Source: Mya arenaria (Eukaryota > Mollusca > Bivalvia > Myida > Myidae). Taken from it: 64,000 nucleotides of DNA. The DNA lies in the NCBI RefSeq assembly GCF_026914265.1, contig NC_069123.1:53457973-53521972 (forward strand), written 5' to 3'. Position numbers and translations under genes: made by a program. The notes under the pieces are model-generated. The model worked only from the letters and a program-made list of their open reading frames with translations. It was not told the DNA's origin and made no database searches. Shown here one piece after another: positions 47,505-59,894 of this stretch. Position 1 is the first letter of the stretch. Every line of letters starts with the position of its first letter.

Positions 47505-48948
47505 GAATTACGGACACTACGGACCATGGACATTACGGACCAGACATTACGGACCAGATTTAGGGACAATACGGACCAGATTTAGGGACATTACGGACCA
47601 TCTTCGGAATCTTACGGACCATGATTTAAACATTTTTTTTTTTAAATTAATCACTCATTAGTTTTTAATTTGTTAATAATTACTTGAATATGAGCGCTCA
47701 GTTTGACGTTATATCTTCCATAAAACTGTGAAAAAGACCGTGAAGTTCGAAATGGTTCAATATAAAATCTTGTGAAATTGTTTGTTGCAATTCTTGCAAA
47801 CTGATGTTTAAAACTGGCAATTTCTGTTGCCTTAATTAGTGTTTATTAGTTATAATTGTACCCGTAATTATCGGCGGTATATTACAAAAGAAACAAACAT
47901 TATACTGACAACCTTAAATTGGCAATCATAAAAGTGTGAAAACCCATTGTAACGGCGCACTTTCACTGAACCCACGGCTCAATACACAATCCGTCTGGTA
48001 GGTTACAGTGCCATTTATCATTTTGGCTCAGATTTAGCGGAAAATGAGGTTATGGCATGTTGACATTAAAAACCAGTCGAGTGTAATTCGTTGATCTTGT
48101 TCAAACGTAAGTAAAAAAAGTTAAAGGTTATACTTTTGGTTTGGACACTAAAAAAAGTCAAAGAATTCGCAGTCCCTGTTATATTTTAACAAAACTTAAG
48201 TGTTTTATGCGGTTTTCCCGAACTTTTATCTCATTTTCTACTAAATCTGAGCCAAAATGATAAATGGAAGTGTAACCTACCAGTCGGATTGTGTACATGT
48301 TGGAAACATTGCAGAAGTGTTCTCGAAAGCGGTATCAGTTTCAAGGAAAATATGGATATAAATATACTAGGTAGGTAGGCATATGATAGGCTATGTTTAA
48401 ATTCCAAGAAACTATCATAATTATAGATATTACGTTGATTTTCGGCTCGAGTCGAGCGTTTTGGAGATGCCATCTTGCACTGAAACCAACCATTTGGTCA
48501 CTGACTGGACCTTTCAATTAAAACAGATGAAACGGAAAACAAACAAATATGACGATTTTCAGTTTATTTCAGAAAGCAATCGATCACATATGAAAACATT
48601 AATATTCACATTTACAATTATAGGATAAACACATATTTCGTTCATTATTATTCAAATTATTATAATATTTTATTAAAAATACATTGATGTTTAACATTGG
48701 ATTTCCTGGGATTTTTCAGTTACATTAAAGATAATTTTCATACTGAGCACTAATATTCAAGTATTTATTAACAAATTTAAGACCAATGAGTGAATAAATT
48801 AAAAACAAAAGTTTAAAAACATTATAAATGATGGTCCGTAAGTTTCTGAAGATGGTCCGTATTGTCCATAAATCTGGTCCGTAGTGTCCCTAAATCTGGT
48901 CCGTAATGTCTGGTCCGTAATGTCCATGGTCCGTAGTGTCCGTGACCC
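47505..48948. mobile_element. 1.44-kb foldback transposon with subrepeat-built arms
   Basis: The arms, about 200 bp each (47505-47705 and 48755-48948), are reverse complements. Their outer halves consist of repeats of ATTACGGACCAGATTTAGGG and shorter variants. CTGCAACC stands at both outer borders (47497-47504 and 48949-48956), an 8-bp duplication. A second, inner inverted pair (about 47985-48050 and 48215-48300) reads CATTTATCATTTTGGCTCAG. No transposase frame. Foldback/Galileo-type (P superfamily) elements have such tandem-built long arms; hAT also gives 8-bp duplications, so the superfamily is open. Confidence 0.82.
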
Positions 48949-49165
48949 CTGCAACCCTGTAGACGCGGACAGACGATCACACATTGCGCGATAACAGCAA
49001 ACAAGCATTACAAACGGTTTCGAGTCCATGCCAAACAACCTGTTTATATCCTAAAGCTCGTTAAAATAATGTGCAGGCTTGGTTCTTTTGGCATAAAGGA
49101 AGCAACGCTGCTGGACTTTTACCTCAAACCCATAGGGGTCATATACTTGTCGAGGTTAACCTTAA

Positions 49166-51783
49166 CACTTTACACGTAGTCGTAAAATGAACGATTTAAG
49201 AAGGAAGTCTCCGAGGGAGTTTTGGAAAATATTTAAAAACGGGAAAAAAGCAAATAATGGTGATACTATTTCTAATGAGGAATTTCAAACTTTCTTCAGT
49301 AATCTTATGTCAGGTGGTGATTTCAGAGGCGAGGAAGAATATAATGATTTTATTGGGGAATTTGATTCTGGTTTAGACCATAACTCTACTTTCGAGTCAT
49401 TAGATGTGCCTATTTCAGATGATGAAATTTTGAAAGCTATCAAGAAGTTAGGTTCAAATAAGGCACCCTCTATTGACAACGTTTTATATGAGTATTTTAA
49501 GGTATCAGTACCACACATTATTAGACCATTGAATTCCTTTTTTAATCATATATTGAACACGAAATCGTTCCCTCGGTCATGGGCAACTGGAGTTGTTATT
49601 CCAATCTACAAAAAGGGAAACCAATCAGACCCTAACAATTACAGGGGGATAACTCTTACTAGCTGGTTTTCAAAATTATTTACTATCGTATTAAATGAAA
49701 GGCTGAAATTGTGGGCTGAAGAAAATAGTATTTTCACAGATGCTCAGTTTGGTTTTAAAAATAAGTATAGTACGGTTGATCCTGTCTTTATTTTGCACTC
49801 GTTGATTCAAAAACAGTTTGAAAGAAAAAAGAAGCTGTTTTGCTGTTTTATTGATTATAAAAAAGCTTATGATTGCATTGATAGAAGTAGGCTTTGGTAT
49901 AAGTTTATAAAATTGGGAATCGACGGTAAAATTTTGTCCATTGTTCGATCTATGTATAGCGAGGTGAAACTTTGTGTAAAACACCTGGGAACATTGTCAG
50001 ATTTTTTCAACAGTAACCTTGGCTTATTTCAAGGGGAGATAACCTCTCCGATATTTTTCTCACTTTTCTTGAACGATATTGAAATGCATTTGCAAGAAAA
50101 TATAAATGACGGCATTACTGTCGACCAAATTTCAATATATCTACTGTTATTTGCAGACGATGCTGTTATTGTTTCAGAGACAAAGGATGGTTTGCAGAAC
50201 TCTTTAAATAGTTTATATTCATATTGTCGCAAATGGAACCTCACGGTTAACATTGATAAAACTAAGGTTATGGTGTTTAGGAAAGGTGGTAGGTTGGGCA
50301 ATAATGATAAATGGTTGTATAATAATCAGGAAGTTGAAATTGTGGGTTCTTTTAATTATCTAGGTGTTGTTTTTACCAGTGGCGGTTCTTTTATTCAAGC
50401 TGCCAAAACACTTGCAGGAAAGGGGTTGCGATCACTGCACGCACTTATGGGGCTGGTTCGTAATATTACAGTTCCAATTAATATCATGTTTAATCTCTTC
50501 GACTCTTATGTGTTATCTGTTTTAAACTACGGCTCTGAAGTGTGGGGTTATATGAATGCGGAAGTCTCAGAGAGAGTACATAAGAAATTTTGTAAATGGG
50601 TGTTAAATGTTAAACAATCCACTAACACTTTGGCCTTGTATGGAGAGTTGGGTAGGTTCCCATTGTACATAGAACGTCATATTAGAATGGTGAAATACTT
50701 TTTAAAGCTCCACTCAGTAAAGCAAGAAAACTGTATTTTAAATGCTATATTACTTGATCAAATTTATAATGTAGATAACAACGTGTCAACCAAGAGCTGG
50801 GTGTCAAGAGTTCGTGACATCCTTCAATCATCTGGTCTTAATGAAGTATGGCTTTATCCTGGTTCTGTGAAAATTGAATGTTTTGTGCCTGTGCTTCGGA
50901 GTAGACTTCGAGATATTTATATTAGTAATTGGAGATCTGGGTTAGATCTATCCTCTGCTCTAGATGTATACCGTGAAATTAAAACTAGTTTTGAACAATC
51001 AGCGTATCTCAGTCTGGTAGAAAATACAAAATATAGAAATGTATTGGCTAAATTACGTCTTTCTTCGCATAAATTAAATATAGAGATAGGTCGACATAAT
51101 AAAATTCCTAGACATGAAAGAAAATGTACATTGTGTATTTTAAATGATATTGAGGACGAATTCCACTTTGTTCTTAAATGCCCTGTGTATGCAGACCTTA
51201 GACGCCAGTATATTCCTAAGTACTTTTATACTCATATTAGTTTGATGAAATATATTTTATTGATGCAAAGTAGTAATAAAATACTCATTAGAAAATTAGC
51301 AATGTATTGTGATAAGGCGTTCAAACTTCGTGATTCGTTGATATAAAGTATGTGTCATGGATGTTTTCTATCTTATTTTTGATAGGGTAAAAACTCATAT
51401 TGGGTTGGTGTATTGTCCTTATGTTTTGTTATTTCAGTACATGTTTGCATCATTTTCCTGGTCCTTACGATGTAATCAAATATACTTTCATTACCCATTA
51501 TACGCAGTCATATGCGGCTATATACATAACCAATGCATGATTACTGTTTGATAAATCTTAAATAATGTCCGACAGTATGTAATATTCAATTAAAAATTAT
51601 ATCATATGATATTAATTCATTCTCACATGTATATCCCAGAAACAATCAAATCAAATGTATTTAGCGTATAATATGCTATGTGTTAAAATTGTTGCATGCC
51701 ATATATATATATGTGTGTTTTTTGCTATTATGACGATAAGCTTGTAATGCTTAAGTCTAATAAATATTCTGTTCTGTTCTGTT
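49166..51783 (+). mobile_element. 5'-truncated LINE (non-LTR retrotransposon)
   Basis: It comprises the reverse-transcriptase frame (49187-51346), a 430-bp 3' untranslated region with AATAAA at 51759, and a TTCTG-repeat tail. CCTTAA occurs at both borders (49160-49165 and 51784-51789), a plausible short target duplication. The endonuclease region is missing, as expected for incomplete reverse transcription. It has landed inside a diverged GACCTTTGACC-type repeat, parts of which lie on both sides (49120-49160 and 51790-52400). Confidence 0.88.
49187..51346 (+). CDS. LINE reverse transcriptase with C-terminal CCHC-like motif
   Basis: A 719-codon frame with no internal stop. The frame is also open for at least 20 bases upstream of the first ATG, so that ATG is probably internal and the true ORF2 start is lost. 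Reverse-transcriptase blocks in order: NNYRGITLTSWFSKL (about 150), DAQFGFKNKYSTVDP (about 185), FCCFIDYKKAYDCIDR (motif A, about 220), QGEITSPIFFSLFLNDIE (motif B, about 285), LLLFADDAVIVSET (motif C, catalytic DD, about 325) and a thumb region. The C-terminus has CTLC-x8-9-H-x4-C (TLCILNDIEDEFHFVLKCP), a zinc-knuckle-like end of several LINE clades. No endonuclease or RNase H domain is seen. The clean frame suggests a fairly young insertion. Clade not assigned. Confidence 0.9.
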   Translation: MNDLRRKSPREFWKIFKNGKKANNGDTISNEEFQTFFSNLMSGGDFRGEEEYNDFIGEFDSGLDHNSTFESLDVPISDDEILKAIKKLGSNKAPSIDNVLYEYFKVSVPHIIRPLNSFFNHILNTKSFPRSWATGVVIPIYKKGNQSDPNNYRGITLTSWFSKLFTIVLNERLKLWAEENSIFTDAQFGFKNKYSTVDPVFILHSLIQKQFERKKKLFCCFIDYKKAYDCIDRSRLWYKFIKLGIDGKILSIVRSMYSEVKLCVKHLGTLSDFFNSNLGLFQGEITSPIFFSLFLNDIEMHLQENINDGITVDQISIYLLLFADDAVIVSETKDGLQNSLNSLYSYCRKWNLTVNIDKTKVMVFRKGGRLGNNDKWLYNNQEVEIVGSFNYLGVVFTSGGSFIQAAKTLAGKGLRSLHALMGLVRNITVPINIMFNLFDSYVLSVLNYGSEVWGYMNAEVSERVHKKFCKWVLNVKQSTNTLALYGELGRFPLYIERHIRMVKYFLKLHSVKQENCILNAILLDQIYNVDNNVSTKSWVSRVRDILQSSGLNEVWLYPGSVKIECFVPVLRSRLRDIYISNWRSGLDLSSALDVYREIKTSFEQSAYLSLVENTKYRNVLAKLRLSSHKLNIEIGRHNKIPRHERKCTLCILNDIEDEFHFVLKCPVYADLRRQYIPKYFYTHISLMKYILLMQSSNKILIRKLAMYCDKAFKLRDSLI

Positions 51784-52438
51784 CCTTAAACTAATGCTCC
51801 ATGGTCTGACACCAAAGCATTCTCAAGTGATTGCACGGATTATGCGTTCATAAGACTGTTGACCGTAAACTTGACCGACATACATATACCTAAACATATG
51901 GGTTTTCTAAGGGTAAAGGTCAATCTACCACTACAGTTTCATGATCATAGGTTCAAGCATCACCAAGTTTTTGTGCAGACAAAGTTTTCACAAGTCTGTT
52001 GAACGCGACCTTAACCTACATCACCTAATGGCCTATCTTCCAAGATTCAATGGTATAAAACGTTGGCTTTTTACCTTCACCTTCGAACTACTAACCCCAG
52101 ACTATTAATGTGTCCATAGGAGTCGTAAGAACACGGATGCCCCCATATGTCGCGTTTGTCACAAAAGCAAGGATCCTTCCCAATAAATGTGCAATATCAC
52201 TTCAATAAAATTCCGCCAAAAGTTCTTGACCTTTGATGAAATAGCTATGATCGCCAGAAGTCCAGGAATGCCATTTTTGGAGCAAAATCAGGTCAGTTTT
52301 CATGTCTAGATGGGTTTTTTTTTGGCCAAAACAACAATTATGTCATTTACCGGTCAAGGGCGACGTGCCTACTTACTTTCACATCCAAGGCGGTTTAAAA
52401 ATTGAATACATCGTTTCACATGGAGACGAAGTCGATGA

Positions 52439-52490
52439 ACAGCCCGTTGTGACTAATCAACAAACAGCCCGTTGTGACTAATCAACAACA
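52439..52490 (+). repeat. 24-bp direct duplication
   Basis: ACAGCCCGTTGTGACTAATC with flanking bases occurs twice in tandem. It lies just beyond the probable 3' end of the VDAC gene. Confidence 0.85.
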
Positions 52491-53293
52491 TTTATTGTAT
52501 ACAGAATGCAACTTTATGAGAAGTCATTTTTTCGGCAGTTCTCTTATTGAAAAAACATCCAGCAAGACCAGTAAATTCACATCCAATAATTTATTCCAAA
52601 GAATACAGGAATTTACAAAGCAAGGTATTAAATCTAAAACTCCAAGACCGATGTTAGTGTCAAGGGGCAGAATAAAACACAGTAATGGCTTGTTAGTCTT
52701 CCATTTCTTGAAAGTTTAAAGCGGACAGTGGCACACAGTATGAAGACTCCAATGCACGGTGAAAATGAAATTAATACAATGATACACAATAGACACCTAT
52801 GATGTATATAATATATACAATAACAGTTACACGGTATGAGTACTAAGGACTGTGCATACATGATAAAACATTGCATAAATGAAACATATAGCAAACAAGC
52901 TTATCAAATAATCTAGTGAAAAATACTTAACAACACTGAAAAACACTGCGTAAACAATGAAGAGCACTTATGATTTGGTACATCGAGCTGAACAGTATTA
53001 AATTCCTAACAAACGTGTTAATCAATATTTGGACAAACTAACTGTGAGACTATTTCCATAGATATTTTTTTTAATTTAATTCATTATTAATTTTTAATTT
53101 GCCTCAATACAACAAAAATTCACAAATTGCCTGAAAATGTCTAACATCACATTCTTAAACCCAGTACTTGATTACAACACCTATTCCACATTTGCAACAC
53201 CGTGCATTTCAATAACAACATGATGACACTTCCTAGTCCGTACGCACTATGCCACTGCCTGCAGCCTGGAAGTGGGCATTAAGATGGCAACAG

Positions 53294-56290
53294 TTAATTG
53301 TTGAACTCAAGTCCAACACCGATCTTGCGGCCTCCAGCGTTCAATCCATCCAGGAGTGTGGACAGGGTAAGCTTCACTCCTGTAAAACAAATAAACATTG
53401 GGTCCACAAGGGTAAGGTTCTATGTTACATTATTTTTCAATGGCTACTATAAACTTTCCTTATAAAATACTTCAAAGAAAAAATGTGAATTGTGCTGATC
53501 TGATGATGTTAAATGATCTCATAACAGTTGAACCAATACCAAAGTGCCTAAAAAAGGCATGATTTTATCTTATCATTGAAATTATTCATCAGTGATGTCA
53601 CTTGTTCACATGATGGAGACAAGAGAAGTTCATACCAGGTCTGATGTTCTGTGAGTATCCAAGTCCCAGCTGTCCTTTGTTGTTGACTTTAGCCTGAAAA
53701 ACACACAAGTCATACAGGTGATGACAAAAGGGTCACCTACAATGTCGTTCTTATAAAAGGCTTTTAAGCATAAGTTTGAATGCAAGCTTGTTTTGCATTC
53801 AACATAATAGTATTTGCAACTCTAATTTCATGTCACAAGCATTGGACGTGAGAGTAATATATCAACAAGAACTGAAAAATAGAGTAAAGACAATACTAGA
53901 AATACATAAATGATAATCCAGACAAGAGGGCAATGCTCGACAGATATCATCTGTGGACAACTTACATTGATGGCAGAGTTCCTATCAAGAGCATACTTGG
54001 CAGCAAGGCCAAGAGAGGTGGCGTTTGTTCCCTGTGTCCAGGACATCTGGATGCCGAGGTCAAGGTCAGAATTCACCCTGTTGTGGATGGAGCTCTGGAA
54101 CTCCTGAAGGTCATTTCTGCAATAAGATTTTACACTTAGTTCTGTATTTATTCAATTTACAAAAGTTGAAGGATTAAATGATAAAGAAGTCATTATAGCA
54201 ATTTCCATCAAAATATTACAAAGGTTCATTCACCCAAGATAGCATATATCAGTATTTTCATAAAATAGTCCATAAACATTTTTCTTTGATTAAAATGAAT
54301 ACAAGTAAAGCTGAAGTAAAACTTACACATTAGCATTGATGGCTAGATCACCAGCGGTGTAGCCGAGGCCAAAGTTATTCTTTGTCAGCTTGCTCTTACT
54401 GGTGTCAAATGCCATCTGGTATCCTGCCAACCAGTTGTTGTACCTGAAAGAAAATACAGCAACATTAAAAAAATGAAAAAGATCAACTTATGTTAATTAC
54501 TGAAAAGTTAAATAAGGAACATTGTTTAACATCTCTGTGTATAACATTACAAAACATTACATTATTACCTGCTTTTCCAATTAAATATAACTGTCAACAA
54601 GACTTTTGATGTGTTTAAATTGGCAGGCCAGTTTTTGTACGAAGACTAATTGACCACAGAAGAGGTTGATTAAAAGACTGTGACAAGGGAGTATTCATAA
54701 GATTGGCAAGATTCTTTCCAATGTTCACTACTGATGTTGTTTACATTGACAATATATTAGTGAAATATTCTAGGGAGCATTTGGATATAAATAAGCTACC
54801 CAAGAACGAGGGCTCCATTGATTGTTGGTCCAGCAAAGTTGAAGTCACAGTCTCCAGTAAAGTTCACATAGTCGTTCTTGTATCCAGTTTTCACCTGTCC
54901 ACTCTTCTTTCTGCAATGTCAATTGATTTGCTACATTATTAGTATGTACGAACTAATTACTTAAGTATAAGATTGCAAACATTTTATACAATTGTTTTTT
55001 AATGAAATAAAAACAACAACAATACATTTAGTTTCAATAATTTGATGACTGAACAATCTTTGTAGCATCTAAATGAAAAGTCTTTAATAGTTATTATCTA
55101 GCTGCATGATATGGAAGCAGACATACGAAGTTTGTGGCTCAAATGCTGTATCAAAGGTGAGTTTAAATCCCTTTGCTAGTTGATCTTCAATGGTAACTTC
55201 AGTGGACAGCTTATTTTCTGTGGTCCAGGTCTCCTTAAAAGTCAAACCTAAAAGCCAAGAAATGAATAACGTCTTATTTCCTGCTGGTCAACAGTTTTTA
55301 TAGTAAAGACTTGAAATATATCAAATTTACATATGTAACAAAATGTGTAATTTTTTTAATACAGAGTAAAACATTAATTTCATTGCTTGTTAGGAAAATT
55401 TTATTAGTTTAAGAAAATATTTTCTGCCCTGTCAATTAAACTTGAACCCATTTCTAAATCTAACCAAATTTCACCACTCACTAAAGTTGGACTTTGAATG
55501 AACCAGTCGAAATTGTAACAGGTAATGCTTGGCATCAAACATTTTTACTCTACCTCATAATGTCATGAATTTTAGCAAGCACAATTGTGACCACCGAGCT
55601 TGCAGAACATTACTTCAACACAGCAGTCACCTGTTGTTGTTTTTTTAATTTTGCAAGTCTCCAAGGTTAGTGTGAATTTTTTGTTAATTTCAGTTAGGCT
55701 TTATCCCCTGTACATAGTTCCCCTTGTTTATGAAGATATTTGTATGATTAGCAATATAAACTGTGTACATACCATACTCATTATATTTATATTCTGTATT
55801 AAGTTCTCCCGAGATTCTATCAGTTTCTTTGCTGTGGCTTCCCTTAGTTGTGAACTTGACACCACTGTCGGTTTTGGTTGTAACTTCTAGTTTGTGGAAT
55901 CCAAAATCTGAAATAAGTTGCATTGAAGTTAAGCCATATTCATGATATTTATAAACAAAAAAATACATGAGATTGAATGGCAAAGATAAAGATTTCCTTC
56001 ATTAAACATCTATTACTACATGACTGATACACTGAATGTGATTGTAGCAATGGTAAATTCCAGGAAAGGACTTAGGGGTTTATTTGGAATCGAGCAAAAT
56101 TCTTTCTATTTCTAATCATTATAATTAGACCAACGCACAAATGCAAGTAAAATGCTTATGGAGGCAGCCAATATCTTTATTTGCTAACAAAAATCTTTCT
56201 AATTAAACATGGGAGTTTGTACATACTAAATCCCTTGGAGAACAGGTCTCTTGCTGATTTTCCAAGGTCAGCATATGTTGGAGGTGCCAT
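53294..56290 (-). CDS. VDAC2: Voltage-dependent anion channel (mitochondrial porin)
   Basis: Eight coding exons on the minus strand: 56290-56227, 55907-55773, 55247-55127, 54910-54800, 54443-54327, 54116-53966, 53693-53636, 53379-53294. All phases agree (1, 1, 2, 2, 2, 0, 1); 843 nt, 280 aa, close to the usual 283. The N-terminus [20 protein letters not shown] is the VDAC amphipathic helix, then [14 protein letters not shown] begins the beta strands. The [12 protein letters not shown] stretch fits the VDAC nucleotide-interaction region, and the protein ends [17 protein letters not shown] and [10 protein letters not shown]. It forms the 19-strand barrel of the outer mitochondrial membrane that passes metabolites and ATP/ADP. 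An acceptor lies 8 nt before the ATG, so at least one untranslated exon exists upstream. Molluscs usually have few VDAC genes, so the paralogue number is uncertain; VDAC2 is chosen from linkage to SAMD8. Confidence 0.93.
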
Positions 56291-56586
56291 TGTGTACCTA
56301 AAATCAATCAGATAAAATTATTAAAACAAGATTGGTCAAAATTTAAAAATAAGAAATATTACAATTGGCCAAATAGGTCAAAAGCAAGTGTCTTAGTTTC
56401 ATTGTTAGAATGATTTATAACAACTTATTAAATCTGTTACATTTCAGGAGATTTGACATTTTTTAAAGTGTTTTCATTGTTTTGCGCTTAAGTTACACAT
56501 TCAATGTAATTTAATAGGCACATTTTTGTGCACATTCATGCACATGTTGTTAAAGCCTCAGATTGTTTGCTTTGTAAAAGATATTA

Positions 56587-56902
56587 GGCCTAAAAAAAAA
56601 ATTGTTTGGTTAGGGTTACATCCTTAAAAAAAATAGGTAGGGTAGGTAGGCTTTTTATTTATTTTTTTTATTAGGTTTTATATAAGAATATAATTTTCAT
56701 CATTGGAGAATGGTGTTAAAGCTATCTTCTGTACAAGCATTTAAGGTTTAATCTTAATATTAAAAAGCAATTAAAAAAAATTTTTTTTTTTTTTTAGTTT
56801 TTCAATTATTTTTTTCAAACTGACTATAAAAACAGTAGGGTCGGCGCCTATTCCGTAGGTAGGGTCGGGTAACCCGAACCAAATGTATTTTTTTTTTAGG
56901 CC
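56587..56902 (+). mobile_element. GGCC-MITE copy E (316 bp)
   Basis: It starts GGCCTAAAAAAAAAATTGTT and ends CAAATGTATTTTTTTTTTAG-GCC; TTA precedes and CTA follows, a 3-bp duplication with one mismatch. It closely matches copy D. It lies in the 5' untranslated intron of VDAC, 290 bp upstream of its first coding exon. Confidence 0.85.
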
Positions 56903-57288
56903 CTATCATAATTCAATTATATACAGTACAGTGCTCCAGCTGGCCAGTTTTTTAAGGCCAATCCACTCCTGCCCCTTTTCTTATTGCCATGCCCACTTTA
57001 AACTGGGTAGAGCCTTTTCCCAATTGTTCTATTATCGCCTTCTATCCCCTTTTTATTATTGGTATCTTCACTTTAGACCAAGGGACCTTTAAACTGCTGT
57101 CATGATTTAGACATATTGCACAATAATGATAGTATTGTTTCCCCTACCCTAGTTTATTCAACACGGCATCAATACCATTCTACCCCTTTCTGCCCAAAAA
57201 AGTGCCATGCTGCCCTTTCTTCTTCCCATGTGCCTTGTCATTGTTATATGACAACTTATTGGGTTTAAATGTAATGAGCAGACAAACA

Positions 57289-57490
57289 GATTGGTAATTG
57301 GACATGTTTTTCAAAAAACTCCTAAAATATCACATTTTAAATCATAGTTTTACTAGATCAGACAATAATTGTCAGATTGGTAATTGGACAAGTTTTACAA
57401 ACAACTCCTAAAATATCACATTTTTAATCATAGTTTTACTAGATCAGACAATGATTGTCAGATCGGTAATTGGACAAGTTTAACAAGCCT
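57289..57490 (+). repeat. 86-bp tandem repeat, about 2.3 copies
   Basis: (T/C)GGTAATTGGACA(A/T)GTTT recurs at 57291, 57377 and 57463, an exact 86-bp period. Units include CTCCTAAAATATCACATTTT and TAGTTTTACTAGATCAGACA. Within each unit AGACAATAATTGTC(A/G) is a short palindrome. Confidence 0.85.
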
Positions 57491-57850
57491 CTTAAAAGGC
57501 TAATGAAGCCACTTTGACACAGCCTGATGACGCAGCTTGATTTTGACTGCTTCCAGTGCTTCAGCCTACAACTTCGACTTCATAATCAGTACAAGAGTAA
57601 TATTTTTTTCTGGCTGAATCAACAATTTGACGAATATTATTCGAAAAGTGTAGTTAATCGATCCAGCGTCCACTGTCATTACTGACTCCTGAGACCGTCA
57701 AATTCACTCGAAATAAACTAGTAATTATGTACTATTTGTCAATGTCATTGATAAATGTGAGTTCTAAACGGTATGGTTCGATAGAAAATAGTCAAAACAA
57801 AATGAAATATTGCTATAAAGTGATACATTCAATGACAAAACCATAATTAC

Positions 57851-57990
57851 CACAGAGAAAGCTTCGTCCACTTTTGTTTTAGCCAAGGTCACCGGATCTG
57901 TGCAGGTTCTACAAAATGACTTTCAGAGAGCATACTACGCCGCATTGATCAAAGAGGACAGACAACAGTTTAACAGTTAATAAGTACAGT
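57851..57990 (-). promoter_or_regulatory. Candidate untranslated first exon and promoter of VDAC
   Basis: On the minus strand CTTTCTCTGTG is followed by GTAATT, a possible donor at 57850, and the sequence before it is less AT-rich than its surroundings. VDAC needs an upstream untranslated exon. The 5' border cannot be set from sequence. Confidence 0.3.
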
Positions 57991-58009
57991 ATCGGTGTAT
58001 TTACAAGAT

Positions 58010-58110
58010 ACAAGAATCTTTATTTAAAGTCGGGTATGTGTTAACAAGAATCATTAGCTCAATGAGCTATTTTCCGACATTTTACAAAAAAAGTCTGTTT
58101 AAAAAGTCGT
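58010..58110 (-). repeat. LINE or SINE 3' tail, reverse
   Basis: The minus strand reads CATACCCGACTTTAAATAAA, GATTCTTGTATCTTG, which looks like a retroposon 3' end with its tail repeat (ATCTTGT). A more diverged relative, also reverse, lies at about 58510-58615 (GTCGGAAAATAGC shared). Confidence 0.5.
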
Positions 58111-59136
58111 GTTTGGAATAAAGGACTGTTAAAATTCCATTATGTTGAAAGAAATTCCTTTATGATTTTAAAGGCCTAGTTTTAGGAATGTTTGGTATGA
58201 CAATCCCCTGCTGTGCATCTCCTGCTTATTGCACTGATGTCACAGAAGGGACCATTTTCCTGTGTATTTGTTTATTGGCTCAGGGACATTTAGGGTCCAT
58301 TTCTATTACAAAATCTCCAAGATCGGAGATCTGATAAGACAATTAGATTAAGATCAATACACAGAGGTTGTGGTTTTTGTTGTTGTTGTTTTTTTGGGGG
58401 GTCTCTTATAGAAGAAATAAACTAGGCCTGTAACAAAGATGCTGTGCACAGAATACGCATGTTCAAACCCTTGAAATCGGTAAGGTTTTTTTTATTGCTA
58501 TAAATATTGTGTCTTTAATTAGTGCAAGATACAAGATACAAGCAAAACAATCACGTCGGATACAGTATACATTAATTACAGCACTAGCTAGCAGGGCTAT
58601 TTTCCGACAAAATGCAAATTAAATACGACATCAATAATGCAACACAGAACATGGAAGATTGTAGATGCATAAAAATAAGATTAAATTCAAATAGCAAAAT
58701 CAGGAGCGTAGCTAGGGCCAATTTGGGATTACGCAGATCGATGCCTGACAGCATATCAGCCGCTTCATCACCTACCCCCCTTCGGGTTTTATTTCAAATT
58801 CGGAGGTTTTAGTATGACAAAAGCTTCGACCTGTAAAAATTTCATCGCAACTGCGTATTTGCTTGCAGTCAGCTACGCGCCTAAAAATATAAAAAAAGTC
58901 ATAAAATTATATCATAGTTATAGTAAATGATTATAAATAAATTGGTTTTCAATAGATAGAATATTTTGAAGAAGAAAGAATCTTAAAAACTGTCTTTCTT
59001 GACTAGAAAACGGTGTTGATGAAAACAATGCTAACAAAATTATTCAGACGTTACTTAGAGTATATGCTTATGTTTGAGTTTAACATTGAACAAAGATAGT
59101 TTGAACTTACATCTAAAAATGCAAATAATATTTATA

Positions 59137-59190
59137 CGAGGGCTGTCCGAAAAGTTTTGAGACTGTGTTTATAGAATAAAAAGTTAAAAA
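59137..59190 (+). repeat. Possible mariner-type terminal sequence
   Basis: TATACGAGGGCTGTCCGAAA followed by AGTTTTGAGACTG resembles the TA-flanked CGAGGG..GTCC..AAAGT ends of some mariner elements. No matching right end or transposase was found nearby, so this would be a fragment. Confidence 0.3.
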
Positions 59191-59894
59191 ACGATCTTCA
59201 AATAACTTCAGCACAATGAATATGAATATATTGTAGATCTTTCCTAAAAATTTCAGAGAAATACGACGAATGTTGGATAAATGGAAAGTACTTTCTTATT
59301 ACTATATATAGCAGCCCACGGATCGGTTTGCATTAAAAACCGGATTGCGAAAAAAAGCAATCCAAAGCATATATGGCACTGGATACATACATAAATCTGA
59401 GGAAACGGTGACAAATGAACATAATAATGCACTTCTAATTTATAGAATAAAATTAAGTCTGAGTCAATAACCAACTAGTATTACTCCCAGATCAAATTTA
59501 GGATAGATATAGGGTTGAGTATGCTAAAAACTACAAACATTGAATTATGAGACACGGGGTTTTAAGCATAAGGTAGCTATAGCTAAGAATTTTACACATA
59601 CACAATAACGCCAAAGCACAACAACATTAAATTTAGAGCAATTTCATGCAGATTAAATAGTGTCTTTAGGCCATGAACGTAGAAACGTTTCTAGACTTTC
59701 AGTTCTTGAATTAAACTACATGTTGTACTTATACATTTGTCAATATCAAGACACATTTTCCCGAATTTCAGGACTTAACGACGCCATTATAAGCAACAAA
59801 AAGTACTGATTTAGAGGTTTAACTACATACGTTCCTTGCACATCATGGTTTTCAAAAGAGAAAAAATGATATTTTTATTTTTATTGAAGAGCGC

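Noticed and set aside
55690-55983. 97-codon frame taken as a separate gene
   Set aside because: It is VDAC exon 2 read through into its introns.
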